Shown piece by piece: positions 54,829 through 64,000 of a DNA stretch of 64,000 nt. Each line of letters begins with the position of its first letter. Within the stretch, counting starts at the first letter, position 1. The position numbers and the translations under genes were made by a program. The stretch covers positions 209,621 to 273,620 of the forward strand of contig NZ_SLVJ01000002.1 of the NCBI RefSeq assembly GCF_004345325.1, in the 5' to 3' direction. A model generated the notes under the pieces. That model ran no database searches, was not told where the DNA came from, and saw only the letters and a list, made by a program, of their open reading frames with translations. The stretch comes from Acinetobacter calcoaceticus (GTDB lineage Bacteria; Pseudomonadota; Gammaproteobacteria; Pseudomonadales; Moraxellaceae).

Positions 54829-56403
54829 ATGTATAAGAAATCAAAATTAATTGACTTAGATCTGGATCAGATTATGCCACAGAATGAAGACTCTAAATCC
54901 ATCTACGATGTCGTGATTATTGGCGGTGGTATTAACGGTACAGGGATTGCTGTCGATGCTGCTGGGCGCGGCTTGTCGGTATTTTTATGTGAAAAAGATG
55001 ACTTAGCCAGCCATACTTCATCTGCGAGTAGTAAGCTCATTCATGGCGGATTACGTTATTTAGAACATAAAGAATTTCGTCTGGTCAGAGAGGCTTTGGC
55101 GGAAAGGGAAGTGCTCTTGGCCAAGGCACCGCATATTATTCGCCCCCTACGTTTTATATTGCCGCATCGTCCACATCTAAGACCCGCATGGTTGATTCGG
55201 ACGGGTTTGTTTTTTTACGATCATCTCGGTAAACGGGAAACATTGGCTGGATCAAAACAGTTAAAACTTGCGGGTGTAGACAATCCATTACAAAACGATA
55301 TTCGGCATGGATTTGAATATTCGGATTGTGCTGTTGATGATGCCCGTTTGGTGGTGCTCAATGCCATGCAAGCGCGCGAAAAAGGGGCCAAGATCCAAAC
55401 CCGTACCCGTTGCATAGCGGCGCATCGTGAAGCCGAGCATTGGTCGGTGCAACTCGAAAATAATGAGGGTGTTTTTGAAGTCAAAGCCAAAGCTTTGGTC
55501 AATGCCGCAGGGCCTTGGGTTGCCAGCGTGATACGCGATGCTTTGCAACTGCAATCCCCTTATGGCATCCGTTTGATCCAAGGCAGCCATATCGTCGTAC
55601 CTCGACTGTTTAGTGGTGATAAAGCCTATATTTTACAGAATGAAGATCAACGGATCGTCTTTGCGATTCCGTATTTAAATGACTATACCTTGATCGGTAC
55701 CACTGATCGTGAATATGTCGGTGACCCTGCCAAGGTGAAGATTACTGCAGAGGAAATTGATTATCTGATTGCAATTTGCAATGCGCATTTTAACCAGCAG
55801 ATTGATGCCACGCAGATCGTTCACCAGTTCGCTGGCGTTCGACCGCTCTGTGATGATGAATCGGATAATCCATCAGTGATTACCCGAGATTATACCTTGG
55901 CCTTATCCATCGATGCGCAGCAGCAATTACCACTACTCTCGGTGTTTGGCGGCAAGTTAACTACCTATCGAAAGTTGGCTGAGGCTGCGATGCAACAATT
56001 ACAGGCCTTTTTTCCAAGCTTGTCAGCGGCATGGACTGCACAGGCGGCATTGCCCGGGGCAGAGGGGTTGAAGGATATAGATGACTTGGTGATCGCCATA
56101 CAGCAGAAAATCATCGATGTTCCTGCTACTACAGCGCGACGCTGGGCCACGACCTATGGGACAAGGATCTGGAATATATTGGACTCAGCCTCTACGATGC
56201 TGGAATTGGGGCAGGATTTTGGGCATGACTTGCTTGCGCATGAGGTGGATTATGTGGTGGATCAGGAGTGGGTGGTACAAAGTGAGGATTTACTCTGGCG
56301 ACGAACTAAATTGGGTTTAGATTTTTCTGAGCAAGAGATTGCAGTATTGGATCACTATCTCACTCAGTTGCATCAAAAACGCCGTCAAGCCACTGCAGCT
56401 TAA
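54829..56403 (+). CDS. glpD: Aerobic glycerol-3-phosphate dehydrogenase
   Basis: A 524-residue FAD enzyme of the inner-membrane surface that oxidises glycerol-3-phosphate to dihydroxyacetone phosphate and feeds electrons to quinone. The FAD loop VVIIGGGINGTGIAVDAAGRG starts at about residue 28, TSSASSKLIHGGLRYLE near 64 is typical, and a C-terminal helical domain follows. The first 20 residues form an extension; Met16 (54874, GGA upstream) is a possible alternative start. No glpF or glpK is adjacent. A terminator lies after the stop. Confidence 0.94.
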   Translation: MYKKSKLIDLDLDQIMPQNEDSKSIYDVVIIGGGINGTGIAVDAAGRGLSVFLCEKDDLASHTSSASSKLIHGGLRYLEHKEFRLVREALAEREVLLAKAPHIIRPLRFILPHRPHLRPAWLIRTGLFFYDHLGKRETLAGSKQLKLAGVDNPLQNDIRHGFEYSDCAVDDARLVVLNAMQAREKGAKIQTRTRCIAAHREAEHWSVQLENNEGVFEVKAKALVNAAGPWVASVIRDALQLQSPYGIRLIQGSHIVVPRLFSGDKAYILQNEDQRIVFAIPYLNDYTLIGTTDREYVGDPAKVKITAEEIDYLIAICNAHFNQQIDATQIVHQFAGVRPLCDDESDNPSVITRDYTLALSIDAQQQLPLLSVFGGKLTTYRKLAEAAMQQLQAFFPSLSAAWTAQAALPGAEGLKDIDDLVIAIQQKIIDVPATTARRWATTYGTRIWNILDSASTMLELGQDFGHDLLAHEVDYVVDQEWVVQSEDLLWRRTKLGLDFSEQEIAVLDHYLTQLHQKRRQATAA

Positions 56404-56447
56404 TTCCGCTGCACATCTGGCAATCCATTGAGTGTGGACGTAAAAAC

Positions 56448-56477
56448 AAAAAAAGGTCACCGTAGTGACCTTTTTTT
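56448..56477. terminator. Bidirectional terminator of glpD and pckG
   Basis: A perfect 13-bp stem (aaaaaaaggtcac with gtgaccttttttt, loop cgta) between convergent genes, with A and T tracts suited to both strands. Confidence 0.93.
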
Positions 56478-56493
56478 ATTCAAGCAGGCATGA

Positions 56494-58326
56494 TTAAGAA
56501 GACTGTTTTACTGCGTCTAATAATTCATTTTGGCGTGCTTTCAATGCTTTAGGCAGGCGCTCACCCAATTTATCAAATAGGGCAGTGTGGCTTTCAAGTT
56601 CTTTGATCCATTGATCTTTGTCTTGAGCAGTCACTGTATTGAATTGGTCTTTAGTGAATTCAATACCAGTCCAGTTCAATTGTTCATAGGTCGGTACATA
56701 ACCGATTGGTGTTTCAGTCGCTTCAGCACGGCCTTGGCAACGATCAATGATCCACTCAAGTACACGCATGTTTTGACCGAAACCAGGCCATACGAAGTTG
56801 CCTTCAGCATCACGGCGGAACCAGTTGACGTTAAAGATTTTAGGAAGTTGGTTGCCAGCAGCTTCAGCTTTAGCACCGACTTTCTCACCCATCTCTAACC
56901 AATGGTTGAAGTAATCAGCCATGTTGTAGCCTGTGAACGGCAACATTGCAAATGGGTCACGGCGAACAACACCTTGTTGACCAACAGCCGCAGCCGTTGT
57001 TTCAGAACCCATGGTTGCTGCTTTATAGACGCCATCAACCCAATCAAATGCTTCAGAGATTAAAGGCACAGTATCCGCACGGCGACCACCAAAGATGAAC
57101 GCAGAGATTGGAACACCGGCTGGATTTTCCCAGTCCGCATCAATCGACGGGCATTGACCCGCAGATACAGTAAAGCGCGCATTTGGATGTGCAGCTTTTT
57201 CAGCGCCAGTATGTGCTTGACCTTTCCAGTTGGTTAGGTTCGCTGGTGCTTCTTTGCTTAGACCTTCCCACCATACTTCACCATTATCAGTGACAGCAAC
57301 GTTGGTATAGATCACATCTTTATGCATGGTGGCCATACAGTTTGGATTGGTCTTGATGTTGGTTCCTGGTGCTACACCGAAGAAACCAGCTTCAGGGTTA
57401 ATCGCATATAAACGACCATCTTCACCTGGTTTGATCCAAGCAATATCGTCACCTACAGTTTCGATTTTCCAGCCTTCGTAGCCTGCTGGTGGAATCAACA
57501 TTGCAAAGTTGGTTTTACCACATGCAGAAGGGAATGCAGCAGCGATGTAGTGTTTTTCGCCTTGTGGATTGGTTACGCCCAAAATCAACATATGTTCTGC
57601 TAACCAACCTTGGTCACGTCCCATAGATGAAGCGATACGTAGCGCTAAACATTTTTTACCTAATAATGCATTGCCGCCGTAACCTGAACCGAAAGACCAG
57701 ATCTCACGCGTTTCAGGGAAATGCACAATGTATTTCTCAGGATTGCACGGCCAAGAAACATCTTTCTGACCAGCAGCTAAGGGTGCGCCAACCGTATGGA
57801 TACATGGTACGAATTCGCCATCTGTACCCAATACGTCATAAACAGCTTTACCCATACGGGCCATTTTAGCCATGCTGACAGCTACATAAGGTGAGTCGGT
57901 CAATTCGATACCGATATGCGCAATATGGCTACCGAGTGGACCCATTGAAAATGGAACCACATAGAGGGTGCGACCTTGCATTGCGCCATCAAATAAACCA
58001 TTCAGGCGAGCGCGCATTGCAGCTGGGGCTTCCCAGTTGTTGGTTGCGCCAGCATCGATTTGGTTTTCGGAGCAGATAAATGTACGATCTTCAACACGAG
58101 CAACGTCAGAAGGATCAGAATTCGCTAAATACGAGCCAGGATGCGTTTCTTGATTCAGTGCTTGCATGGTGCCATTCGCAATCATCAAGTCGATAAGACG
58201 TTGATATTCTTCAGGGCTACCGTCACACCATTCAATTTTCGCTGGTTTCGTTAATTTTGCAATTTCTTCAACCCATGCAATTAGCTTAGGATGACGAACG
58301 AATTCTGGTGCGTTCACTTGGTTCAT
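56494..58326 (-). CDS. pckG: Phosphoenolpyruvate carboxykinase (GTP)
   Basis: A 610-residue gluconeogenic enzyme that converts oxaloacetate and GTP to phosphoenolpyruvate. The GTP-dependent class is indicated by [13 protein letters not shown] with the P-loop cysteine, [14 protein letters not shown], the metal and substrate region [15 protein letters not shown], and GEKVGAKA near the end. Length fits GTP-PEPCK rather than the ATP form. Together with aceA it allows sugar synthesis from acetate. AGGCC precedes ATG 58326, a moderate ribosome site. It is divergent from the lipid kinase gene. Confidence 0.96.
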   Translation of the reverse strand: MNQVNAPEFVRHPKLIAWVEEIAKLTKPAKIEWCDGSPEEYQRLIDLMIANGTMQALNQETHPGSYLANSDPSDVARVEDRTFICSENQIDAGATNNWEAPAAMRARLNGLFDGAMQGRTLYVVPFSMGPLGSHIAHIGIELTDSPYVAVSMAKMARMGKAVYDVLGTDGEFVPCIHTVGAPLAAGQKDVSWPCNPEKYIVHFPETREIWSFGSGYGGNALLGKKCLALRIASSMGRDQGWLAEHMLILGVTNPQGEKHYIAAAFPSACGKTNFAMLIPPAGYEGWKIETVGDDIAWIKPGEDGRLYAINPEAGFFGVAPGTNIKTNPNCMATMHKDVIYTNVAVTDNGEVWWEGLSKEAPANLTNWKGQAHTGAEKAAHPNARFTVSAGQCPSIDADWENPAGVPISAFIFGGRRADTVPLISEAFDWVDGVYKAATMGSETTAAAVGQQGVVRRDPFAMLPFTGYNMADYFNHWLEMGEKVGAKAEAAGNQLPKIFNVNWFRRDAEGNFVWPGFGQNMRVLEWIIDRCQGRAEATETPIGYVPTYEQLNWTGIEFTKDQFNTVTAQDKDQWIKELESHTALFDKLGERLPKALKARQNELLDAVKQSS

Positions 58327-58732
58327 GGTGAGGCCTATCTCAAATGTGTGCTATGTATTGCACAAATAACAATCCAAAACTTAGGTTATAAGCTTCAGAT
58401 TCAAGTAGAAAAAAAGTGGCTGTATTAAAGCACAAATAATAAAAAAAAATAAGGCTTGACGATGAATAAACATTGATTCAAGCACTTCGACTAAGTTGGT
58501 GTAATTTAATGATATATTGATTTATAACGCTGAATTTTAGGGATATTTATGTAATTTATAAGCATTATTTTTATATAAAATTCTTTTAACTATCAAAAGA
58601 ATACTTGGGTCATAAATATTTTTAATCTAATCGGGAATATGAATCATTTAAGCTTTGTCTTTACATAAATCGCATTTTAACTGCTGTAAAATTCAACGAA
58701 ATTAGAGCGAATATTTTAATTAATTCAAAGTT
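58327..58732. other. AT-rich divergent intergenic region
   Basis: A 406-bp gap between pckG and the lipid kinase gene. It is strongly AT-rich and must contain both promoters, but no high-quality sigma-70 pair, repeat or hairpin was identified. No credible ORF is present. Confidence 0.55.
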
Positions 58733-59671
58733 ATGTGTAAAAAAAGCCGACCACTATCACTTATTTACAATGCAAAATCAGGTTTTCATGGCAATGGAAA
58801 ATCTAATCCAATGCAACAGATCATTGAGTATTGGCAGTCACAGGGTTTTGAGGTACAACGTTTTGAGTTCTCAAATGCAGACCATATTCAAGAGCTGTTT
58901 AAAGAGATTTTAAAACGCCATACAGATCCAGATCGACTGGGTGTGATCGTGGCAGCAGGGGGGGATGGTACATTGAACGCAGTGGCCTCCCAATTGTGCC
59001 ATCTTGATATTCCAATGGGAATCTTGCCGCTAGGCACGTTTAATTATGTGGCGCGTTTGCTTAAAATTCCTTTAGATCTCAATGCGGCAGCTGAAGTGAT
59101 TGCGCAAGGTCAACCACGTGAAGTTCATGTAGGATGCATCAATGACCGTATATATCTCAACAATGCCAGTTTGGGTTTATATCCTTTATTTATTCGAAAG
59201 CGCGAAGAGTATAATCAAAAGTTCGGTCGTTTCCCTTTGCATGCCTATACTTCGGGACTTGATGTACTGTTACGTGATCGTAAAGCATTAAAATTGGAAG
59301 TCGCCGTAGACCAACAACGTTATCGGATCAAGACACCACTGGTATTTTTTGGCAATAATCAACTGCAATTGGCAGAGATGAAACTCAAAGTTGCAAAATG
59401 TGCTGAAATTGGTCAGGTGGTCGGTGTGGTCATGGCCAAAAGTGATAAATTGACCCTATTCAAGGCGCTTTTTCAGTTAATTAAAGGCGATTTGGAGCAT
59501 GCAGCAGATGTATATAGTTTTAGTGCAGAACAGGTCATGGTGTATTCAAAAAAAGCCAGTTTAACCGTGGCAATTGATGGTGAAATTGTTGAGCTAGCGA
59601 CCCCCTTAAAGATCCGAGTTGAAAAAAATGCGTTAAAAATTATGGTGCCTTATGCTGATTCATCTGTCTGA
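58733..59671 (+). CDS. YegS/diacylglycerol-kinase-family lipid kinase
   Basis: A 312-residue soluble kinase with the DAGK catalytic fold. It starts LSLIYNAKSG, then has the nucleotide motif AAGGDGTLNAVA near residue 73, and GILPLGTFNYVARLL near 95 (the usual GTxND pattern is GTFNY). The C-terminal beta domain ends with the conserved AIDGEIVE segment. It phosphorylates a lipid, but the substrate is unknown and it is distinct from DgkA at 63352-63729. The stop codon overlaps the next gene by 20 bases, so translation is coupled. Confidence 0.88.
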   Translation: MCKKSRPLSLIYNAKSGFHGNGKSNPMQQIIEYWQSQGFEVQRFEFSNADHIQELFKEILKRHTDPDRLGVIVAAGGDGTLNAVASQLCHLDIPMGILPLGTFNYVARLLKIPLDLNAAAEVIAQGQPREVHVGCINDRIYLNNASLGLYPLFIRKREEYNQKFGRFPLHAYTSGLDVLLRDRKALKLEVAVDQQRYRIKTPLVFFGNNQLQLAEMKLKVAKCAEIGQVVGVVMAKSDKLTLFKALFQLIKGDLEHAADVYSFSAEQVMVYSKKASLTVAIDGEIVELATPLKIRVEKNALKIMVPYADSSV

Positions 59672-60431
59672 CCTCCATTTTGGAACGGAGAAAACTGCCT
59701 GTATTGAAGCGATACAACGTTTTTGTCTACGCCATAAACCCGAAGTCGTGGTAGTGAGTGGCGATCTGACCCAACGTGCGCGTTTTCGAGAGTTCTATGC
59801 CTGTAAGCAGTTTCTAGAATCGCTTGAGGTGCCTTATTTCGTGGTGCCAGGTAATCACGATATTCCGCTTTATCACCTTTGGAAGCGAGTATTTCGACCA
59901 TTTGGATATTATCAATTATTTTTTGGTCCCTTAGAGCATAACTTTGAGACAGCACATTTTTATTTTATTGGTCTAAATACCATACGACCGAGGTTTCATA
60001 CCAAAGGTTCGATCTCAGAGCGCCAAATCGAGCAAGTGGATCAAACCCTACGTCAAGCACCTCAAAATAAACTCAAGATTATCGTCAGTCATCAACCCTT
60101 TTATACTGAGCGTCATGATCATCATCATATTAAAGACTGCCCAGTATTGGCGGAAACGGCATTACAACAGTGGGGTAGACATCAGTTGTTTGCATTGTTG
60201 CATGGTCATCTACATATCGTCGCAGTCTATGATTTGAATCAACAGTACCAACTGGGTTTGAAGCATCCTGTATATGAGGTGCATGCAGGGACAGCAACTT
60301 CACATCGACATTATAAAAAGACTCCAAATAGTTTTAATGTGATCGATGGCAACGGAAATATTCAACATTATTATTTCAATGCACAGACTGCCGAATTCGA
60401 AGTTAAAAGTGATGTGGATTCATTTGCTTAG
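59652..60431 (+). CDS. Metallophosphoesterase
   Basis: A 259-residue calcineurin-like phosphoesterase. All binuclear-metal motifs are visible: LSDLHFG near residue 5, SGDLTQRAR near 36, VPGNHDIP near 64, SHQPF near 143 and the GHLH near 186. Members cleave phosphodiesters such as cAMP, UDP-diacylglucosamine or phospholipids. ATG 59652 lies inside the end of the lipid kinase gene (20-base overlap), so the pair forms an operon, and a phosphorylated lipid or head-group substrate is an inference from that. No terminator is obvious before groESL. Confidence 0.88.
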   Translation: MLIHLSDLHFGTEKTACIEAIQRFCLRHKPEVVVVSGDLTQRARFREFYACKQFLESLEVPYFVVPGNHDIPLYHLWKRVFRPFGYYQLFFGPLEHNFETAHFYFIGLNTIRPRFHTKGSISERQIEQVDQTLRQAPQNKLKIIVSHQPFYTERHDHHHIKDCPVLAETALQQWGRHQLFALLHGHLHIVAVYDLNQQYQLGLKHPVYEVHAGTATSHRHYKKTPNSFNVIDGNGNIQHYYFNAQTAEFEVKSDVDSFA

Positions 60432-60490
60432 ACCAATCGACGCTTTATGAGTAAAAAAAGCACAAAAAATCATTTTTTTTTGTTTTGACC

Positions 60491-60516
60491 CTTGAAGCGT
60501 TTTTTTTCATCCCCAC
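60491..60516 (+). promoter_or_regulatory. Sigma-32 heat-shock promoter of groESL
   Basis: CTTGAAG (60491-60497) and CCCCAC (60511-60516) with a 13-base spacer match the sigma-32 consensus CTTGAAA-N13-CCCCAT closely. The position is 96-121 bases before groES. A weaker sigma-70-like pair (TTGATA 60537-60542, TCGATA 60560-60565) lies between and may give basal expression. Confidence 0.82.
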
Positions 60517-60611
60517 AAAAGTGACATGAAATTATTTTGATAACAGACATGGGTAGGATTCGATATGTCGTTGTCAGTGATCTAAATAGACTTAGTCTGA
60601 TGGAGTTATAT

Positions 60612-60902
60612 ATGAGCAACATTCGTCCATTACATGACCGTGTAGTTATTCGTCGTGTTGAAGAAGAAACTAAAACTGCTGGCGGTATTTTACTTCCAGG
60701 TTCTGCTGCTGAAAAACCTGCACAAGGTGAAGTTTTGGCAGTCGGTAACGGTCAAATTACGGAAAATGGTTTACGTGCTTTAGATGTAAAAGTCGGTGAT
60801 AAAGTTTTGTTCGGTACTTATGCAGGCACAACTGTAAAAGTCAGCGGCGAAGAACTTCTCATTATGAAAGAGTCAGACATTTTAGCTGTATTAGAAGGCT
60901 AA
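60612..60902 (+). CDS. groES: Co-chaperonin GroES
   Basis: A 96-residue cytosolic lid subunit that forms a heptameric ring closing the GroEL chamber. It starts [15 protein letters not shown], has the mobile loop [16 protein letters not shown] at about residues 16-31, and the roof region around [15 protein letters not shown] 60612 follows GGAG by six bases; the open frame upstream to 60537 is not used. It is the first gene of groESL, 57 bp before groEL. Confidence 0.98.
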   Translation: MSNIRPLHDRVVIRRVEEETKTAGGILLPGSAAEKPAQGEVLAVGNGQITENGLRALDVKVGDKVLFGTYAGTTVKVSGEELLIMKESDILAVLEG

Positions 60903-60956
60903 TCCACTTTTCATCAATCTCAAAATTGGTCAAAAAATTAAAAATATTTGGAGTAG

Positions 60957-62594
<1,638 letters not shown>

Positions 62595-62617
62595 GGTTTA
62601 ATACCTCATATAACTCA

Positions 62618-62648
62618 AAAAAATCCTCGCTTTTGCGGGGATTTTTTT
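62618..62648 (+). terminator. Intrinsic terminator of groESL
   Basis: A 13-bp stem with one G-U pair (aaaaaatcctcgc with gcggggatttttt, loop tttt) ends in T residues. Confidence 0.92.
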
Positions 62649-62686
62649 ACTTTGTACTTTTGTATTTAAAATAAAAAAATTAAAAA

Positions 62687-62716
62687 CCAAGGTTAAAAAA
62701 ACCAAGGTTAAAAAAA
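62687..62716. repeat. Exact 15-bp tandem duplication
   Basis: ccaaggttaaaaaaa occurs twice in direct succession at 62687-62701 and 62702-62716. It lies just before the stop of the HTH protein gene on the other strand. Confidence 0.9.
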
Positions 62717-62727
62717 CAACTCATGGC

Positions 62728-63096
62728 TTATCTTAGTTCTTGTAAAAGGTCATGTATCAATTTCTTTTGCAAATTGGTCAGACTGCGATATTTGAGGAAA
62801 AAATCGATGTCTTCGGAATTGGCTTCGATGGCTAAGCTAGACTGTGGATCGGCATCGCCAAATCTTAACCACTGATTTGAGACATTGAGCCAGATCGACA
62901 ACACCGCTAATTTATCTTGATTTGGAATAGCTTTACCCAATATCCAATTATTGGCGGATTGAATACTGATGGCTTGACCTAAGTAACGCAGATTAAATTC
63001 ATTTGCGATATGTGTCGGACTCAACGGATGACGAGCTTGGATTAAAGCTTGAGTTAATCGAGCTGAAAAAGCTTTTTTTTCCTGATGATTACTCAT
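62728..63096 (-). CDS. Small HTH protein, phage-repressor-like N-terminal domain
   Basis: A 122-residue DNA-binding protein. The N-terminal part (RLTQALIQARHPLSPTHIAN, then IQSANNWILGKAIPNQDKLAVLS and NVSNQWLRFG) resembles the helix-turn-helix domains of CI/Cro-like regulators found alone in Acinetobacter. The C-terminal 40 residues are acidic and lack a LexA-type peptidase. The start is taken at ATG 63096; the frame extends 13 codons upstream without a ribosome site. Target genes are unknown, and the nearest candidate is its own promoter. It is convergent with groEL. Confidence 0.75.
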   Translation of the reverse strand: MSNHQEKKAFSARLTQALIQARHPLSPTHIANEFNLRYLGQAISIQSANNWILGKAIPNQDKLAVLSIWLNVSNQWLRFGDADPQSSLAIEANSEDIDFFLKYRSLTNLQKKLIHDLLQELR

Positions 63097-63260
63097 AGTA
63101 AAGTATATAAAATGTTTTGACACTATCTTATACACTGAAAGCTATATATAGGTTAATAGAATGTTTTAATTTTATTAAAAACACCTATTCTTGTATTTCA
63201 AATTTAGCTGTGAAAAGTGCTGGTTCATACAAGCATGCTGATCATTTTTATAGTTAAAAA

Positions 63261-63305
63261 TAAGACTTTCAAAATATGAATTTTAAAATAAGATTTTCAA
63301 AATAT
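63261..63305. repeat. 28-bp imperfect direct repeat
   Basis: taagactttcaaaatat (63261-63277) recurs as taagattttcaaaatat (63289-63305), 28 bases apart. It is AT-rich and lies between the HTH gene and dgkA. Confidence 0.7.
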
Positions 63306-63351
63306 ATACCGCAGGGCAAATCATATCCTTACGGTACACATCGGTAAAATA

Positions 63352-63729
63352 CTATTTAATTAATAAAATCACAGCCCAAGTCATAGCAATAATACTTAAG
63401 GCGACAAATTGAGCAGCACTCCCCATATCCTTAGCATTCTTGGAAAGTTCATGTTTTTCTAAAGAAACCCGATCCACCACAGCTTCAATGGCAGAGTTAA
63501 ATAACTCAACAATGATGGCAAGTAAACATGCGGCGATCATCACTGCCTGTTCAGCCCTAGATACATTTAAGAAAAATGTTAAAGGGATTAATATAATATT
63601 TAATAGAATAATTTGTCTAAATGCAGCTTCATTTTGATATGCCGCTTTAAAGCCAGCCAATGAATAACCTGTAGCATTGAGAATGCGCTTTACGCCAGTT
63701 TTGCCCTTAAATGGGGAAGTTTCGCTCAT
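63352..63729 (-). CDS. dgkA: Diacylglycerol kinase, integral membrane type
   Basis: A 125-residue inner-membrane enzyme that phosphorylates diacylglycerol to phosphatidate, recycling lipid from osmoregulated glucan or LPS modification. It has three transmembrane helices. The catalytic region ELFNSAIEAVVDR near residue 75 and ELSKNAKDMGSAAQF near 93 match the E. coli enzyme. Length is normal (121-125). It trimerises in the family. No terminator T tract is visible on its downstream side. Confidence 0.95.
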   Translation of the reverse strand: MSETSPFKGKTGVKRILNATGYSLAGFKAAYQNEAAFRQIILLNIILIPLTFFLNVSRAEQAVMIAACLLAIIVELFNSAIEAVVDRVSLEKHELSKNAKDMGSAAQFVALSIIAMTWAVILLIK

Positions 63730-64000
63730 AGTATTAGATAAAATTAAATTTTAGATATTTTATCATGTAAAGCTTAAAGATAAATTAAATCTTTAAGTCG
63801 GTCTCTATAAGCCAGCGTCAATAAATATTAGCTACGTTATTCTAAATAAAAGATTTGCAGTGTTTTTCTGAGTTGGAGCTGATTTTAAATCACAACACCG
63901 TGTCATTTAACTAATTGTGCGAAATTCTCCATCTATAATCTTTCTTGCGAAGCAGTGCTTCTCAGGTGGAGATGGATAGCACCCATTATTCAGGTCTTTG
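63730..64000. other. Intergenic region at the window edge
   Basis: A 271-bp non-coding stretch cut by the window end. A perfect TATAAT at 63934-63939 on the plus strand is followed by a small hairpin (gaagc at 63949-63953 with gcttc at 63957-63961) and two GGA motifs. This may be the start of a gene or RNA continuing beyond the window; its -35 is poor. Confidence 0.4.

Noticed and set aside
60537..60611. N-terminal extension of groES
   Set aside because: GroES always begins with [11 protein letters not shown] 60612 follows a proper GGAG. The extension is the promoter and leader.

Overview
The window looks like a chromosomal segment of an Acinetobacter species (Moraxellaceae, Gammaproteobacteria). 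The evidence is the AT-rich, gammaproteobacterial gene content, a long-form isocitrate lyase of about 530 residues, the fabR-type regulator divergent from a ferredoxin-reductase/desaturase pair, a CitMHS citrate carrier, and a trpS gene followed by a structured small RNA. There is no prophage, insertion sequence, CRISPR array or rRNA operon. Nearly everything is housekeeping or central metabolism, with a few lineage-specific genes.

Layout. 1-8.5 kb: the end of an APC-family permease, two convergent MDR-superfamily oxidoreductases, an unrecognised conserved-looking protein, a CitMHS citrate transporter, a CNNM/CBS membrane protein and a LysR regulator. 9-16 kb: aceA, an NlpE-like lipoprotein, a zinc-free ribosomal protein L36 gene (40 codons) behind a Zur-like box, a flotillin/YqiJ membrane pair, a candidate Aar-like sRNA, and trpS. 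16-26 kb: YpfJ metallopeptidase, CPA1 antiporter, alkyltransferase-like protein, universal stress protein, CatB-like acetyltransferase, greA and carAB. A long leader with nested terminator hairpins precedes carA. 26-36 kb: an unrecognised coiled-coil protein, a DOMON-like protein, yhbY, rlmE-ftsH-folP, a lipoprotein, an RluA-type pseudouridine synthase and rapA. 36-45 kb: PerM-type transporter, fabR, the two-gene desaturase system, a SUKH protein, an orphan ABC exporter and a CYTH-CHAD protein. 45-54 kb: an Mpo1-like protein, thiE, hemL, two tandem PhoD phosphatases framed by duplicated tRNA-Leu(UAA) genes, tRNA-Cys, folD and a methyltransferase. 54-64 kb: a lipoprotein, glpD, pckG, a YegS-like lipid kinase overlapping a phosphoesterase, groESL behind a sigma-32-type promoter, a small HTH protein and dgkA.

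How the genes fit together. aceA and pckG provide growth on acetate and C4 acids, and the citrate carrier feeds the same pathway. carAB supplies carbamoyl phosphate for arginine and pyrimidines. The FabR-reductase-desaturase block adjusts membrane unsaturation. The PhoD pair, the first with a Pho-box-like site, scavenges phosphate outside the cytoplasm. groESL, ftsH and rlmE serve proteostasis and ribosome quality.

The non-coding space holds much of the interest: a probable Zur box, a candidate sRNA with three hairpins, an attenuator-like carAB leader containing a perfect Shine-Dalgarno sequence without a gene, duplicated tRNA-Leu genes with a trailer that can pair with the tRNA 3' end, and several intergenic clusters of short degenerate tandem repeats (often 13-15 bp). 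All identifications come from reading the sequence and from remembered family features; no database search was run.
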